A stretch of DNA of 9,420 bases. Origin: an uncultured Phycisphaerae bacterium (GTDB taxonomy: Bacteria; Planctomycetota; Phycisphaerae; Phycisphaerales; SM1A02). Within the stretch, counting starts at the first letter, position 1; each line of letters opens with the position of its first letter. The notes beneath the pieces were generated by a model. It was given only the letters and a program-made list of their open reading frames with translations. It did not search any database and was not told the origin of the DNA. The position numbers and the translations under genes are program-made. The stretch is taken from NCBI GenBank assembly GCA_913046275.1, contig CAJWSE010000039.1, positions 1 to 9,420 of the forward strand, in the 5' to 3' direction. Below are positions 1 to 7,063 of the stretch, piece by piece.

Positions 1-520
1 CTGCTGCTGTTGGCTCATTAATGATTCTTTTAACATCCAATCCAGCAATTTTTCCGGCATCTTTTGTTGCCTGTCGTTGTGAGTCGTTAAAATATGCAGG
101 AACAGTAACAACAGCCTCTGTCACATCTTCGCCAAGATAATCTTCAGCAACTTTTTTGAGTTCCCCAAGAATCATTGCCGCTATCTCTGATGGCGTGTAC
201 TCTTTATCACGTACTCCAATTTTGACGACATCGTTATCGCCACCAAGAACGCCGTATGGCACCATAGTTTCTTCAGACTTCACCTCGTTATGCCTGCGAC
301 CCATAAATCGTTTAACTGAAAAAACTGTATTTGTTGGGTTTGTCACTTGCTGATGACGTGCCGGCTGTCCAACGAGACGTTCATCTTTATCGGTAAACCC
401 GACTACTGATGGAGTTGTCCGGTTACCCGAACTGTTAATTAGAACTTTTGGTTGGTCGCCTTCCATCACAGCGACCACTGAGTTTGTTGTTCCAAGATCA
501 ATACCTATAATTTTTGACAT
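1..520 (-). CDS. dnaK: Molecular chaperone DnaK (Hsp70), N-terminal part, cut by window edge
   Basis: This is the first ~173 codons of the cytoplasmic Hsp70 chaperone, which binds unfolded polypeptides in an ATP-driven cycle with DnaJ and GrpE. The translation starts [20 protein letters not shown], the phosphate-1 loop of the actin-like ATPase domain. It continues with [41 protein letters not shown] and reaches INEPTAA at the window edge, so about the first half of the nucleotide-binding domain is visible and no defect is seen. The ATG (518-520) is preceded, after 8 bases, by a strong AAGGAG ribosome binding site (529-534), which fixes the start. The gene is transcribed away from the dihydrouridine synthase gene. 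No CIRCE or HAIR operator is visible upstream. The identification is very secure; DnaK rather than HscA is supported by the overall sequence style. Confidence 0.97.
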   Translation of the reverse strand, partial: MSKIIGIDLGTTNSVVAVMEGDQPKVLINSSGNRTTPSVVGFTDKDERLVGQPARHQQVTNPTNTVFSVKRFMGRRHNEVKSEETMVPYGVLGGDNDVVKIGVRDKEYTPSEIAAMILGELKKVAEDYLGEDVTEAVVTVPAYFNDSQRQATKDAGKIAGLDVKRIINEPTAA

Positions 521-680
521 AGTTAAGTCTCCTTTTCTGCATCCGGCAATCTGCGATTAGCTGATTACCTTAGCATCTTTATATACGCAATCTTGGTGCC
601 AATTGTGCGTAGGACAGTTTGAGAAATAAAGCATGTTTTTAGTGCTTTAAGTGTAGTTTTCTTATTCCTACTATGCCAGA
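521..680. promoter_or_regulatory. Divergent intergenic region between dnaK and dus
   Basis: This 160-base AT-rich spacer must carry the promoters of both divergent genes. On the minus strand (dnaK), TATAAA at 578-583 is the best -10-like hexamer, but no convincing -35 lies 16-18 bases upstream. An alternative pair is TTGCGT (585-590) with TAATCA (562-567), 17 bases apart, with a poor -10. On the plus strand (dus), TACTAT (669-674) lies 6 bases before the ATG. A search by eye for the CIRCE repeat (TTAGCACTC-N9-GAGTGCTAA) and the actinobacterial HAIR repeat found neither, so heat-shock control by HrcA or HspR is not supported here. The promoter assignments are guesses from hexamer resemblance. 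Confidence 0.45.
529..534 (-). promoter_or_regulatory. Ribosome binding site of dnaK
   Basis: AAGGAG on the minus strand, 8 bases before the dnaK ATG. It is one of the two strongest Shine-Dalgarno sequences in the window, as expected for an abundant chaperone, and it decides the start codon. Confidence 0.8.
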
Positions 681-1694
681 ATGGCACATATGCAAATTGG
701 TTCTGTCAAACTCGATACTCCCATCCTACTAGCACCTATGGCAGGAATCTCAGACTTGCCATTCCGGCTTTTATGTAGGGAACTTGGTGGTGTAGGGCTT
801 GCCGGATCCGAACTCTTAAATTCGCGCGCAATTGTTCGAGGCATTCCAGCAGTAAGAGAGAAAGCGAAATTACATCCCGACGATACGCCACTATCTGTGC
901 AGGTCTATGGAAATGTGGAAGACCCCCTCCCTCAAGCAGCAGCGTGGGCAGCTGAGCAAGGCGCAGCAATCATCGACATTAACATGGGATGCCCAATTGA
1001 CAAGGTGTGCAAGAAAAATGGCGGTTCGCTCTTACTCAAAACCCCAAAAAGAACTGCAACTCTTGCAAGTCAAATCATCGAAGCATGCAAAGGCGTTCCT
1101 GTTACAGCTAAGGTACGACTTGGTTGGGGGAAAGATGAACTCACCGCCCCCGACTTAGCTCGCCGCCTAGAAGATGTGGGCATTCAAGCTATCACTGTTC
1201 ACGGAAGGACGACTAGCCAAAAGTTTTCCGGAAAAGCTTGCCTTGATGGAATTGCCGAAGTAGTAGACGCCGTTTCTATTCCAGTAATTGGAAACGGAGA
1301 TATTAACTCCGTTGAAAGCGCCACACAAATGTTCGCATATACTGGCTGTGCTGGCGTCATGATCGGGCGCCATGCAATGAAAGAACCATGGCTATTTGAT
1401 GACATAAAAAAGTCGCTATGTAACGAAACACCCATTTGCCGCGATCGCAATATGAAAATAAAAATCATACTTCGCCATTTAGAATTGATTTTAGCACATC
1501 GAGGCGAACGCTCTGCATTGCACTGTATTACCAACCGAATTGCACTGTATGGAAGAACGCTTGGTCACATCAAGCCACTAAAGGAACGCGTTCGGCTTGC
1601 GAAATCCGCTGATGAAATCAGAGATGCTTTAGAAGCATGGCTTTCACCAAAAGTAACATGCTCTCCATGTAAATACGCAGTTCATTCAAAATAG
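681..1694 (+). CDS. dus: tRNA-dihydrouridine synthase (Dus, DusB/NifR3-like)
   Basis: Predicted FMN enzyme that reduces uridine to dihydrouridine in the D-loop of tRNA using NAD(P)H. The 337-residue protein has the Dus TIM-barrel signatures in order: LLAPMAGISDLPFR (residues 16-29, FMN site), QVYGN (74-78), DINMGCPIDKVCKKNGG (99-115) with the expected catalytic cysteine C104, AKVRLGW (143-149), TVHGRT (172-177), GNGDI (204-208) and GVMIGRHAMKEPWLF (225-239). A C-terminal helical domain follows to the stop. Length is normal for the family. The start is not certain: ATG 681 is the first available, a second in-frame ATG is at 690, and neither has a Shine-Dalgarno sequence. It is a single-gene unit, divergent from dnaK and convergent with the secretion operon. 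The family is clear; the subfamily and the exact uridine modified are not determinable here. Confidence 0.95.
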   Translation: MAHMQIGSVKLDTPILLAPMAGISDLPFRLLCRELGGVGLAGSELLNSRAIVRGIPAVREKAKLHPDDTPLSVQVYGNVEDPLPQAAAWAAEQGAAIIDINMGCPIDKVCKKNGGSLLLKTPKRTATLASQIIEACKGVPVTAKVRLGWGKDELTAPDLARRLEDVGIQAITVHGRTTSQKFSGKACLDGIAEVVDAVSIPVIGNGDINSVESATQMFAYTGCAGVMIGRHAMKEPWLFDDIKKSLCNETPICRDRNMKIKIILRHLELILAHRGERSALHCITNRIALYGRTLGHIKPLKERVRLAKSADEIRDALEAWLSPKVTCSPCKYAVHSK

Positions 1695-1696
1695 AA

Positions 1697-1722
1697 AATA
1701 GCAGAAGTGCCTTTTGCCTATT
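1697..1722. terminator. Weak hairpin between convergent dus and gspF genes
   Basis: AATAG-CAGAAG (1697-1707) can pair with CTTTTG-C-CTATT (1711-1722), giving an 11-pair stem with one G-U pair, one bulged C (1717) and a 3-base loop. Read on the minus strand the hairpin is followed by TTTTCTATTTTG, a T-rich tract suited to ending the secretion operon, whose last gene stops at 1732. On the plus strand no T tract follows the hairpin, so its value for dus is doubtful. The stem is A/T rich and may be only moderately stable. Confidence 0.4.
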
Positions 1723-1731
1723 ATGAAGTAA

Positions 1732-2985
1732 TTACACACCAGAAATTACTTTAGACATACTGAAAATTGGTAACAACATCGCAATCGCAACACCACCTAC
1801 TACGCCACCCATAACGAGAATCATTAGCGGTTCGATCATAGAGGATACCTTTTTAACACGCGCTTCAAGCTCTTCATCCGTGAAACTAGCTACTCGGTCC
1901 ATGACTGAGGGAAGTTTGCCAGAACGTTCGCCAGAAGCCATCATCGAAGCGACATAAGACGGAACATAGTCGGATTCAAAAACCGCATCTGTTAACCCGC
2001 CGCCATTTCGTACATTGTTTTCCATATCCAACCACATACGGTCAAAATGAACATTGTTGGTAACATCACGACAGATACCTATGGCATCTAGAATCCCTAC
2101 CCCTGCAGAAAGCAGTGTGGAAAGCGTACGTGAAGCCCGAGTAGTATATAGCTGACTAAACATTGGACCAATTACTGGTGTGCGAAGTTTCAACCAATCA
2201 AAAAAGCTACGCCCGCTCGACGTCTTATGCCACAAAATACTAACTACTAGGCCTACTACGAGCGCTGGAACCCAATACATCCACGTACCAAGTAAACCAT
2301 CGCTAATACTCATAAGTATTTTGGTAGGCATTGGTAATGATGCAGAACGAATATCATAAATTTTTGCGAATCTTGGCAAGACAAAAGTAACAATAAGCGA
2401 TGTTACAACTACTGCTGTAAATCCCATAATCATCGGATAAGTCATTGCGCCTTTTACTTCACGAATAGTTTTACGCTCACGTACCAAGTAACTTGCTACT
2501 CTTTCAAGCATCATCGGCAGTGTTCCCGATAATTCGGAAGCGCGAACAAGACTAACGACAATTCGCGGAAATACGCGCTTCCTTCTAGCAAGCGCCGCGG
2601 AAAGTGCATCACCACCACAAACATCATTATGAATGCCTTCAAGAACATCATGGAATTCTTTTTGTTTAGTCTGTTGCATAAGTGCTTCTAATGACTCAGA
2701 AAGTGAAACACCAGTCTCAAGCATCACCGCTAATTGTTGACAAAAGGCAATCACGTCGTCCTGTTTCACACGTTTGTGCGAAATAGCAGTCATAATGTCG
2801 TCTGCAACTTGATTTTCTGACTGTAAAAGTGGTTCTGGATCAATCGCGGTAATAAACAAACCCTGAGTTCTAAGCGAGCTTGCCACTTCGTCTTCATTCA
2901 AAGCAACTTGAGAACCAGTCAATTCTCGACCTTGAATATCTCGCGCCTTCCAAGCAAAAGTTTCTTTAGCAAGTGTCGCACTCAT
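1732..2985 (-). CDS. gspF: Type II secretion / type IV pilus inner-membrane platform protein (GspF/PilC)
   Basis: Polytopic inner-membrane protein that couples the cytoplasmic ATPase to pilin or pseudopilin assembly. Taking the ATG at 2985 it has 417 residues, the usual family length. A cytoplasmic N-terminal region (about 1-75) is followed by two T2SSF repeats: the first contains FCQQLAVMLETGVSLSESLEAL (about 81-102, with ASELSG further on) and the second contains RTLSTLLSAGVGILDAI (about 286-302, with ASGERSGKLP further on). Membrane segments lie at about 182-204 (after AMTYP), 235-252 and 384-407 (MILVMGGVVGGVAIAM). The frame is open to a TTG at 3009, but ATG 2985 is preferred. It has an AAGGAG site nine bases upstream and overlaps the gspE stop by one base (TGATG), a typical translational-coupling arrangement. 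Whether it serves secretion or a pilus cannot be decided, because no pilin or secretin gene lies in the window. Confidence 0.94.
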   Translation of the reverse strand: MSATLAKETFAWKARDIQGRELTGSQVALNEDEVASSLRTQGLFITAIDPEPLLQSENQVADDIMTAISHKRVKQDDVIAFCQQLAVMLETGVSLSESLEALMQQTKQKEFHDVLEGIHNDVCGGDALSAALARRKRVFPRIVVSLVRASELSGTLPMMLERVASYLVRERKTIREVKGAMTYPMIMGFTAVVVTSLIVTFVLPRFAKIYDIRSASLPMPTKILMSISDGLLGTWMYWVPALVVGLVVSILWHKTSSGRSFFDWLKLRTPVIGPMFSQLYTTRASRTLSTLLSAGVGILDAIGICRDVTNNVHFDRMWLDMENNVRNGGGLTDAVFESDYVPSYVASMMASGERSGKLPSVMDRVASFTDEELEARVKKVSSMIEPLMILVMGGVVGGVAIAMLLPIFSMSKVISGV

Positions 2986-4697
2986 CAAGCCACGCTCCTT
3001 GTAGTACAAAGTACTTCTTCTGGCGTTGTCAAACCTTGCATGACTTTTTCTAATCCATCAACACGGAGCGTAGTATGAGAAGTTAGCGCGCGTAAATCCT
3101 GCAACGACGCTGATTGTCCAATGGCCTCAAGCAATGCATCTGTCGGAACCAAAAGTTCAAAAATACCAATGCGACCAGCAAAACCAGTACCTCTGCATCG
3201 ATTGCAACCAGCACCCATAAAGTAGCTACCACCGCCACATGCATTATGGACTGCTTCATCGCCTTCCCAATCAACTTTGCAGTGCGGACAGATTTTACGT
3301 ACAAGTCGCTGAGCAAGTACCCCGCGTACAGTTGCAGCTACAAGATAAGGCTCGATTCCCAAGTTAACTAATCGAGTAATTGCGCTGATGGAATCGTTCG
3401 TATGCAGCGTCGAGAAGACAAGGTGCCCTGTCAACGCGGCCTGAGAAACGATTGCAGCAGTTTCTGGATCCCGAATTTCACCAACCATCAATACATCTGG
3501 GTCTTGGCGAAGCATTGAACGCAACGCTTTTGAAAATGTGAATCCAGCTCTATTATTTATTTGCGATTGGTTAATCCCTTTAATTTGGGCTTCGATTGGA
3601 TCTTCAATTGTCGACACATTAATCTCATCTGTATCGAGTTGCGAAAGTACAGAATACAATGTTGTTGATTTACCTGATCCAGTAGGGCCAGTAACCAGTA
3701 CGACACCATTAGGCTGCTCTACAACATTTTTCCAACCCCTTAACATCTGATCATTAAAACCAAGCGTATCAAGAGACAGTCTATTATTTTTACTATCAAT
3801 AATTCGGATGACGACGATTTCGCCGAACTTACTAGGCATTGTCGATACACGCAAATCAATTGGCCTTCCATCCATCATGACATTAAAATCACCATCCTGA
3901 GGAAGGCGTCGTTCGGATATGTCAAGATTTGCCATTATTTTGATTCGACTGGCAATTGCCTGTTGCATCTTATGAGGGGGTTGAATTTTTTCAAAAAGTC
4001 GCCCATCAACTCTGTATCGAACTCGCAACGAGTGATCCCCTGGTTCTATGTGAATATCTGATGCGCCTTCTTGAACAGCAGAGTAAATCAAAAAATTGAC
4101 AAGTTTGACTACTGGGCCATGCCCAGCATCTTCCTCAAGATCTGCAATTTCCATTGCATCTTGTTCGATGACTGCAAAGTCATGTTCGTCAATATCTTCA
4201 TATATTTCGTCTATGACAAAAACGTTTGCTGCAGGCAAATAGGACTTATGCGCTGATTCTATGTCTTCGGCTGTCGCTGCAACAATTTGCGCACGTTGGC
4301 CAGTGCGACGTTCTATCTCTTCAAGCAAATATAAATTTGCCGGCTCGCTCACTGCGACTGTCAATACTCCGCGGACCAAAAACATTGGCAGAACGCCATG
4401 CTCTTCTAAGAAGTCACGAGGCAATACCTCAATTACTTTTGGGTCTGCAAGACGCGCTGTATCTGAGGCGAATGGGATACCATACGCTTGAGCTAATGTC
4501 TCAAGCACACCACGTTCATCAATATATCCAAGCTCTACAAGAACCTCACCTATTAGTTTTCGTTCTTCGCAAACCCGCTGTTGTTCAAGTGCCTTATCAA
4601 GTTGGTCTTGTGATAAAATACCTCGACGTAAAAGCAATTGACCAAGAGGCGCTTGAGCAAGTAATGATGCATTTGAATTGTCATGCAAGTTCGTCAT
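2985..4697 (-). CDS. gspE: Type II secretion / type IV pilus assembly ATPase (GspE/PilB) with MshEN-type N-terminus
   Basis: Hexameric cytoplasmic ATPase that powers pilin or pseudopilin assembly. The 570 residues contain an MshEN/T2SSE-N region with two tandem motifs (about 17-40 and 48-71), a linker to about 190, then the catalytic core. The core has Walker A GPTGSGKST (337-345), Asp box STIEDPIE (362-369), Walker B region DPDVLMVGEIRD (399-410) and His box LTGHLVFSTLHTND (422-435). A zinc-type tetracysteine, CPHC (470-473) with CNRC (498-501), is typical of GspE/PilB and absent from PilT-type retraction ATPases. All catalytic motifs are intact. ATG 4697 begins 4 bases after the STAS gene stop and has a short-spaced AGGA. 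The gene overlaps gspF by one base. MshEN regions of relatives bind cyclic-di-GMP, so the upstream HD-GYP gene is a notable neighbour. The ATPase is certain; secretion versus pilus is open. Confidence 0.96.
   Translation of the reverse strand: MTNLHDNSNASLLAQAPLGQLLLRRGILSQDQLDKALEQQRVCEERKLIGEVLVELGYIDERGVLETLAQAYGIPFASDTARLADPKVIEVLPRDFLEEHGVLPMFLVRGVLTVAVSEPANLYLLEEIERRTGQRAQIVAATAEDIESAHKSYLPAANVFVIDEIYEDIDEHDFAVIEQDAMEIADLEEDAGHGPVVKLVNFLIYSAVQEGASDIHIEPGDHSLRVRYRVDGRLFEKIQPPHKMQQAIASRIKIMANLDISERRLPQDGDFNVMMDGRPIDLRVSTMPSKFGEIVVIRIIDSKNNRLSLDTLGFNDQMLRGWKNVVEQPNGVVLVTGPTGSGKSTTLYSVLSQLDTDEINVSTIEDPIEAQIKGINQSQINNRAGFTFSKALRSMLRQDPDVLMVGEIRDPETAAIVSQAALTGHLVFSTLHTNDSISAITRLVNLGIEPYLVAATVRGVLAQRLVRKICPHCKVDWEGDEAVHNACGGGSYFMGAGCNRCRGTGFAGRIGIFELLVPTDALLEAIGQSASLQDLRALTSHTTLRVDGLEKVMQGLTTPEEVLCTTRSVA
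2995..3000 (-). promoter_or_regulatory. Ribosome binding site of gspF inside the end of gspE
   Basis: AAGGAG on the minus strand, nine bases before ATG 2985 and inside the last gspE codons. It favours ATG 2985 over the upstream TTG at 3009 as the gspF start. Confidence 0.7.
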
Positions 4698-4701
4698 ATT
4701 C

Positions 4702-5037
4702 CTAAACTAAACTCCGTGCAGCTTCTTCAATTGAAGCATGCGTATTAAATACACGTTCAAGTCGAGTGAGTTCAAACACTCGCTGAACTGTGGCTGATAC
4801 AGAAGCAAACTTCAATTTATATCCATTACGACCTAATTCATCGGAAAACCAAAGGAGTGACTCCAACCCAACAGAGTCAATTAATCCTAAATCTGTACAA
4901 TCAAGAATGATGTCTGATTCAAGATTGTTTGAATATTCTTGGATATTTCGCTTAAATTTATCTGCATCATCCGCTGTCAGTTCACCACAAAGGGTAATCA
5001 CAGTAGCTGCCAAGTGTTTTTCAGATGTAATATTCAT
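4702..5037 (-). CDS. STAS-domain protein (anti-sigma factor antagonist type)
   Basis: Small cytoplasmic protein of 111 residues made of one STAS domain, like SpoIIAA/RsbV. The visible hallmarks are the early strand segment ATVITLCGELTADDADKF (about 11-28), the central strand DIILDCTDLGLIDSVG (42-57) and a C-terminal FELTRLERVF segment (88-97). In SpoIIAA-type proteins the residue matching S55 (in I-D-S-V-G) is phosphorylated by an anti-sigma kinase, and dephosphorylation by a PP2C phosphatase frees the protein to bind its partner; the serine is present. ATG 5035-5037 has AAGGA six bases upstream and overlaps the HD-GYP gene by four bases (ATGA). No RsbW-like kinase, PP2C phosphatase or sigma factor is in the window, so its partner is unknown. 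Fold confident, role inferred. Confidence 0.9.
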   Translation of the reverse strand: MNITSEKHLAATVITLCGELTADDADKFKRNIQEYSNNLESDIILDCTDLGLIDSVGLESLLWFSDELGRNGYKLKFASVSATVQRVFELTRLERVFNTHASIEEAARSLV

Positions 5038-6650
5038 GCCAAGTCCTTTTTAGTTATAGGAACACGTGCTTGATGCTCAATCATCATTTCTTCCCAATTT
5101 GTAAAATCAAGTTTAAAAAACATTTCAGCCAGAATAGGATCGAATTGCGACCCCGAAACGCACTTCATCTCATCCAGCACAGACTGGCGTGTCATGGCAT
5201 TTCGGTATGTTCTGCTTGATGACATGGCATCAAATGTATCCGCTAGCGAAATCATTCTTGCGACTAGTGGAATCTCTTCTGCATGCAAACCATGTGGATA
5301 TCCACTGCCATCAAATTTTTCATGGTGAGAAAGAACACCACCAAGAATGTCTTCCATCTGTGGAATATCTCGGAGAATGTGCGCACCAATTTCTGGATGT
5401 TTCTTTATTGATCCAAACTCGTCATCTGTCAATCCACCTTTTTTAAGTAACACACTCTCCGGGACACCTATTTTTCCAATGTCGTGCACTAAACCAGCAA
5501 TTCGGAATCGATCGACCTGTTCCTGGTCCAATCCTGTTGCTTCAGCCAGTTGCGCAGTTAGCAGTGCCACTCTTTGAGAATGACCGCAAGTGTATTTATC
5601 TTTCGCATCAATTGAATTAGTTAATGCTTCGAGCGTGCCAAGAAAAGTCGCATTCAGATCTTCATAAAGAAGGGCATTTTCAAGAAAAATGCCAAGTTGA
5701 GCTGCAGTAGCTGACACCAATTTAGTATCTACTGAGGACGCGGAGGTATCATGACCTCGCTTATCTGCGGCAACCAAAACCCCCACTACTTCTCCATCTT
5801 TAGCAATAGGCTCAACAATTGTTGCCGGACCAAACTGATTAGCAAGCTCATCGTCTCCATGAGCAATGCGTGTTTTGCCGAACTGAGCGCTGCTTAATAG
5901 CGCTTGCACATCTAGTTCAAGCGCAGAAGAGGCTTGCTGCTCTCGGCTTGCGATAACCAATGAGTTCCCTGGATTTGGCAGCACGTCTTCCGTGTTAAGC
6001 ATCACACCTACCCATGCGTATGGTACCGTTTGCAACAATTCATTACATGCAAGTTCAACGAAACGCTCTGGGTGATTTACTGAATTCATGCTGCTAGTCA
6101 TTGTGTACAGCATGCTGATTTCTTCATATGAATCCGCTAGCTCCTGACCAACCGACTCCACTGTACGATTAGATCTTTCTTGATCTACTGTGGCATTCCA
6201 AGCAAATTTAAACAATGATGCCAGGCGAGCAACATCCTGCGTAGCAACAGGTCGTGAAGACGCTATTAAATCTCGAATAACCTTTGAATCTGCATTGCTT
6301 GCCTGACAAAGCGCATGAAAATATTCACTAGTAAGCAAAGATTCCGTGAGGATTACACCAATTGTGTAAGATTTATCTCGGGATGAAATCCTATTCCTAA
6401 CAGGAGTAATCCAAACTCCTGCAAAAGCTTCGAATGGCTCTTCCGAATTGTTCGCTTCCGCACATAGTTTTTCGACTGCTCTATGAAACAAAGGCGACGC
6501 AATTAACAAATCTGTTGCCCAATCATTGTTCGATACAAAAAGATTGCCTGCATCATCAACGCGCATGACATAGATGCCAGCTTTATGCATTTGGATTTCA
6601 AATGCATTTTCGCTTTTTACTTGCTTCGCAATTAGTCGATTTACGTTCAT
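5034..6650 (-). CDS. GAF and HD-GYP domain cyclic-di-GMP phosphodiesterase
   Basis: Predicted cytoplasmic signalling enzyme of 538 residues that hydrolyses cyclic-di-GMP. Residues 1 to about 160 form a region I cannot assign. A helical linker (ELADSYEEISMLYTMTSSM, 170-188) leads to a GAF-like domain (about 190-330), then a full HD-GYP domain (about 335-530). The metal ligands are all visible: H357 (GHSQRV), H389-D390 (HDIGKIG), H418 (KKHPEIG), H442-H443 in the signature HHEKFDGSGYP, and D471 (LADTFDAM). The enzyme is therefore expected to be active, unlike degenerate HD-GYP proteins. ATG 6650 follows a strong GGAGG and overlaps the receiver gene stop by four bases (ATGA); the 3' end overlaps the STAS gene likewise. 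In RpfG a receiver and HD-GYP are fused, whereas here they are adjacent genes. The GAF ligand is unknown. Confidence 0.94.
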   Translation of the reverse strand: MNVNRLIAKQVKSENAFEIQMHKAGIYVMRVDDAGNLFVSNNDWATDLLIASPLFHRAVEKLCAEANNSEEPFEAFAGVWITPVRNRISSRDKSYTIGVILTESLLTSEYFHALCQASNADSKVIRDLIASSRPVATQDVARLASLFKFAWNATVDQERSNRTVESVGQELADSYEEISMLYTMTSSMNSVNHPERFVELACNELLQTVPYAWVGVMLNTEDVLPNPGNSLVIASREQQASSALELDVQALLSSAQFGKTRIAHGDDELANQFGPATIVEPIAKDGEVVGVLVAADKRGHDTSASSVDTKLVSATAAQLGIFLENALLYEDLNATFLGTLEALTNSIDAKDKYTCGHSQRVALLTAQLAEATGLDQEQVDRFRIAGLVHDIGKIGVPESVLLKKGGLTDDEFGSIKKHPEIGAHILRDIPQMEDILGGVLSHHEKFDGSGYPHGLHAEEIPLVARMISLADTFDAMSSSRTYRNAMTRQSVLDEMKCVSGSQFDPILAEMFFKLDFTNWEEMMIEHQARVPITKKDLA

Positions 6651-7060
6651 GCTGCCTCCGATTGATTCTTCAGCCGAGCTGGCGTATCTATTAACAGCCT
6701 AGCAACCAGCTCAGCTATTCGACGCGGGCTGAATGGTTTACTTAGAACTTGTTTCACATTTGGAATATCAGAATCACTCTTCTCAAGAGTGTGGCCTCGA
6801 GCTGTCAAAATAATAACTGGAACTTTTGAAGTTGAAGCATCTTCGGAAAGAGCATGAGATAATTCAAGGCCATTCATGTACGGCATCTGCACATCTGAAA
6901 TAATAAGATCTGGCACATTTGCCTTTGCTTGGTGCAATGCGTCTTCCCCATCAACCGCCGTAAAAACTTCATAACCACAGTTACGCAGTTTTAAAGAAAG
7001 CACTTGCAGAATATGTGCTTCATCATCAACAATTAGAATATTGTGTGTCATCTTGCTCAT
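6647..7060 (-). CDS. Single-domain (CheY-like) response regulator
   Basis: Cytoplasmic receiver domain of 137 residues with no output domain. The phosphorylation pocket is complete: acidic pair D12-D13 (LIVDDEAH), phospho-acceptor D56 (LIISDVQMP), T86 (ILTARG) and K108 (LSKPFSP). The stretch between T86 and K108 lacks the usual G-A-D-x-Y motif and ends in VKQVLSKPFSPRRI, a form I associate with planctomycete receivers. About 20 residues after the receiver fold carry no recognised domain. ATG 7060 starts three bases after the kinase stop, which is a double TAATAA; a second in-frame ATG is at codon 4. No good Shine-Dalgarno is visible, so translation may be coupled to the kinase gene. The adjacent kinase is the obvious phosphodonor and the overlapping HD-GYP protein a likely output partner; both are inferences from gene order. 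Confidence 0.95.
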   Translation of the reverse strand: MSKMTHNILIVDDEAHILQVLSLKLRNCGYEVFTAVDGEDALHQAKANVPDLIISDVQMPYMNGLELSHALSEDASTSKVPVIILTARGHTLEKSDSDIPNVKQVLSKPFSPRRIAELVARLLIDTPARLKNQSEAA

Positions 7061-7063
7061 TTA

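Noticed and set aside
521..680. CIRCE or HAIR heat-shock operator upstream of dnaK
   Set aside because: The segment around 639-655 (TTAGTGCTTTAAGTGTAG) looks faintly like half a CIRCE element, but there is no matching inverted arm, and no CTTGAGT/ACTCAAG pair is present.
1199..1534. 111-codon minus-strand open frame opposite dus
   Set aside because: The plus strand here encodes the conserved FMN-binding half of Dus; the antisense product is unlike any family I know.
2985..4697. Calling the ATPase PilT (retraction motor)
   Set aside because: The protein has the long N-terminal MshEN region and the CPHC/CNRC tetracysteine of assembly ATPases, both absent in PilT-type proteins, and it is followed directly by GspF/PilC.
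4226..4705. 159-codon open frame on the plus strand opposite gspE
   Set aside because: It lies entirely antisense to highly conserved ATPase coding sequence, has no ribosome binding site and its translation shows no recognisable domain; it is a shadow frame.
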